From: an uncultured Bacteroidales bacterium
GTDB lineage: Bacteria > Bacteroidota > Bacteroidia > Bacteroidales > F082
Direction of reading: 5' to 3'
Assembly (NCBI GenBank): GCA_937877465.1
Contig: CALFIT010000234.1
Coordinates: forward strand, 1 to 7,273
Length of the DNA stretch: 7,273 nt
The notes under the pieces were generated by a model, which ran no database searches, was not told where the DNA came from, and saw nothing but the letters and a program-made list of their open reading frames with translations. The stretch's first letter is position 1. Each line of letters opens with the position of its first letter. The translations under genes and the position numbers were made by a program. Of the stretch, positions 6,580 to 7,273 are shown in pieces.

Positions 6580-6607
6580 CGGCAACAATTATTCAAATCG
6601 CAAGACA

Positions 6608-7189
6608 ATGAAACATACAAAACTTATCCTTGCTCTTTTGGCGTTACTGCCTTTCACGAGAGCCTTTGCCCAAGAGGGCGAAATCATCTACACCGAATTC
6701 GACCCCGACTGGTGCTTGGAAAGCATCCAGTACGCCCCTGCCGACACCATCAAATTAGACTTTGATGGCGATGGAGTATGGGACTTTGCCATCCGAATGT
6801 TTTATCAAAGATATATTGACATCACATTTATTCCTGCCAACGGGTGGGAATATCGTGCAAGAATTACCGATGACACTACTCTTCCGCCTGCGTTTCAAGA
6901 CCTTGGTATAGCCGGCATGGATATATCGCAGTCGGCCGCAAGACAATATGGTCTGGCTGCAGGCGTATATGTATCTAAGGTTTATTCGGGTAGCGCCGCT
7001 GAGAAGGCAGGCATTTCACAGGGAGATGTTATTACAGGCTTTGACGGTTCGTCAGTATCAAGCATGACGCAGATTAAGAGTGCGTTGCAGTCGCATAATG
7101 CGGGAGACAAGGTTACGGTTACCGTTGCCAAAGGAGGCAATAGTAATAGGACGAGCCAAGTAGAAGTAACGCTAACCAACATACAATAA
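6608..7189 (+). CDS. Secreted protein with HtrA-type PDZ domain and no protease domain
   Basis: I do not recognise this 193-residue protein as a named family. It starts with a clear signal peptide (1-21: Lys at 2 and 5, hydrophobic core, AFA before Gln22), so it should be exported. Residues 22-98 form a small region with an acidic loop DFDGDGVWDF (51-60; Asp51, 53, 55 and 59), which resembles calcium-binding DxDxDG repeats. Residues 99-176 are a PDZ domain like those of HtrA/DegP proteases: LGIAGMDIS (99-107), the peptide-binding loop YGLAAGVYV (114-122), AEKAGISQGDVITGFDG (131-147) and AGDKVTVTV (165-173). No His-Asp-Ser protease domain is present, so a binding or adaptor role is more likely than proteolysis. 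The PDZ part looks to me closer to Clostridia HtrA sequences than to Bacteroidales ones, and codon use becomes richer in A/T at third positions after about codon 51. Domain acquisition is thus possible but not shown. It has its own -7 box and a following terminator, so it is probably monocistronic. Confidence 0.85.
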   Translation: MKHTKLILALLALLPFTRAFAQEGEIIYTEFDPDWCLESIQYAPADTIKLDFDGDGVWDFAIRMFYQRYIDITFIPANGWEYRARITDDTTLPPAFQDLGIAGMDISQSAARQYGLAAGVYVSKVYSGSAAEKAGISQGDVITGFDGSSVSSMTQIKSALQSHNAGDKVTVTVAKGGNSNRTSQVEVTLTNIQ

Positions 7190-7201
7190 GATAATTAATA
7201 T

Positions 7202-7273
7202 CCACAGACAAAAATACCTCTTTCTCAACCGGGCGTTCGCCCAACGTTTCGAAAGAGGTTTTTTGCTCTGTGG
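7202..7273. terminator. Bidirectional terminator-like nested inverted repeat
   Basis: The arms CCTCTTTC (7217-7224) and GAAAGAGG (7251-7258) form the main stem, followed by six T residues (7259-7264) on the + strand and preceded by five A residues (7210-7214) that give a T-tract on the - strand. Inside is a compact GGGC-GTTC-GCCC hairpin (7231-7242). Outside, CCACAGA (7202-7208) pairs with TCTGTGG (7267-7273). It would end the PDZ transcript and possibly a convergent gene beyond the window. The outer arm reaches the last base, so the repeat may continue. Confidence 0.75.

Noticed and set aside
6608..7189. The PDZ gene as a broken HtrA protease pseudogene
   Set aside because: It has an intact signal peptide, promoter box, start, stop and terminator, and its N-terminal part is not protease-like, so it reads as an intact gene with a different layout.
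1..7273. CRISPR array, tRNA, rRNA or insertion sequence
   Set aside because: No spaced repeat series, cloverleaf, rRNA-like segment, transposase or element ends were seen on either strand.

Overview
The window looks like a chromosomal segment from a Bacteroidota genome, most likely order Bacteroidales (Prevotella-like). This rests on three near-identical AT-rich promoter elements of the Bacteroidales type (TAnnTTTG -7 box, one with TTTG exactly 19 bp upstream), general absence of Shine-Dalgarno sequences, the rnf gene order B-C-D-G-E-A, and protein sequences of Bacteroidales character. Genus assignment is inference. All genes are on the + strand.

Layout. 1-100: AT-rich leader with a 9-bp inverted repeat and a -7 box. 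101-1237: an ATP-binding protein of the archaeal-type/MNS P-loop ATPase family, function unknown. 1238-1373: intergenic, with a textbook Bacteroidales promoter. 1374-6482: a complete six-gene rnf operon (rnfB, rnfC, rnfD, rnfG, rnfE, rnfA), tightly packed (4-bp overlap, 31-bp gap, 5-bp gap, 8-bp overlap, 3-bp gap). 6483-6607: two hairpins in tandem acting as probable terminator, running straight into a new -7 box. 6608-7189: a small secreted protein with an acidic DxDxDGxxD loop and a C-terminal HtrA-type PDZ domain but no protease domain. 7190-7273: a nested inverted repeat that reads as a bidirectional terminator and is cut by the window edge.

How the genes work together. The six Rnf subunits form the membrane ferredoxin:NAD+ oxidoreductase. 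By family knowledge RnfB takes electrons from reduced ferredoxin, RnfA/RnfE carry a shared intramembrane [2Fe-2S] centre, RnfD and RnfG carry covalent FMN, and RnfC holds the NAD(H)/FMN site; electron flow is coupled to Na+ or H+ export. All key cofactor residues are present, so the complex should be functional. The flanking ATPase and PDZ genes have their own promoters and are probably not part of the Rnf unit.

The main body is ordinary, well-conserved metabolism and I do not see a wholly new system. The points most worth a second look are a 7-bp tandem repeat that exactly fills the rnfC-rnfD gap, a strong Shine-Dalgarno built from the only two GGA codons of rnfG, and the orphan secreted PDZ protein with an internal shift in codon use.
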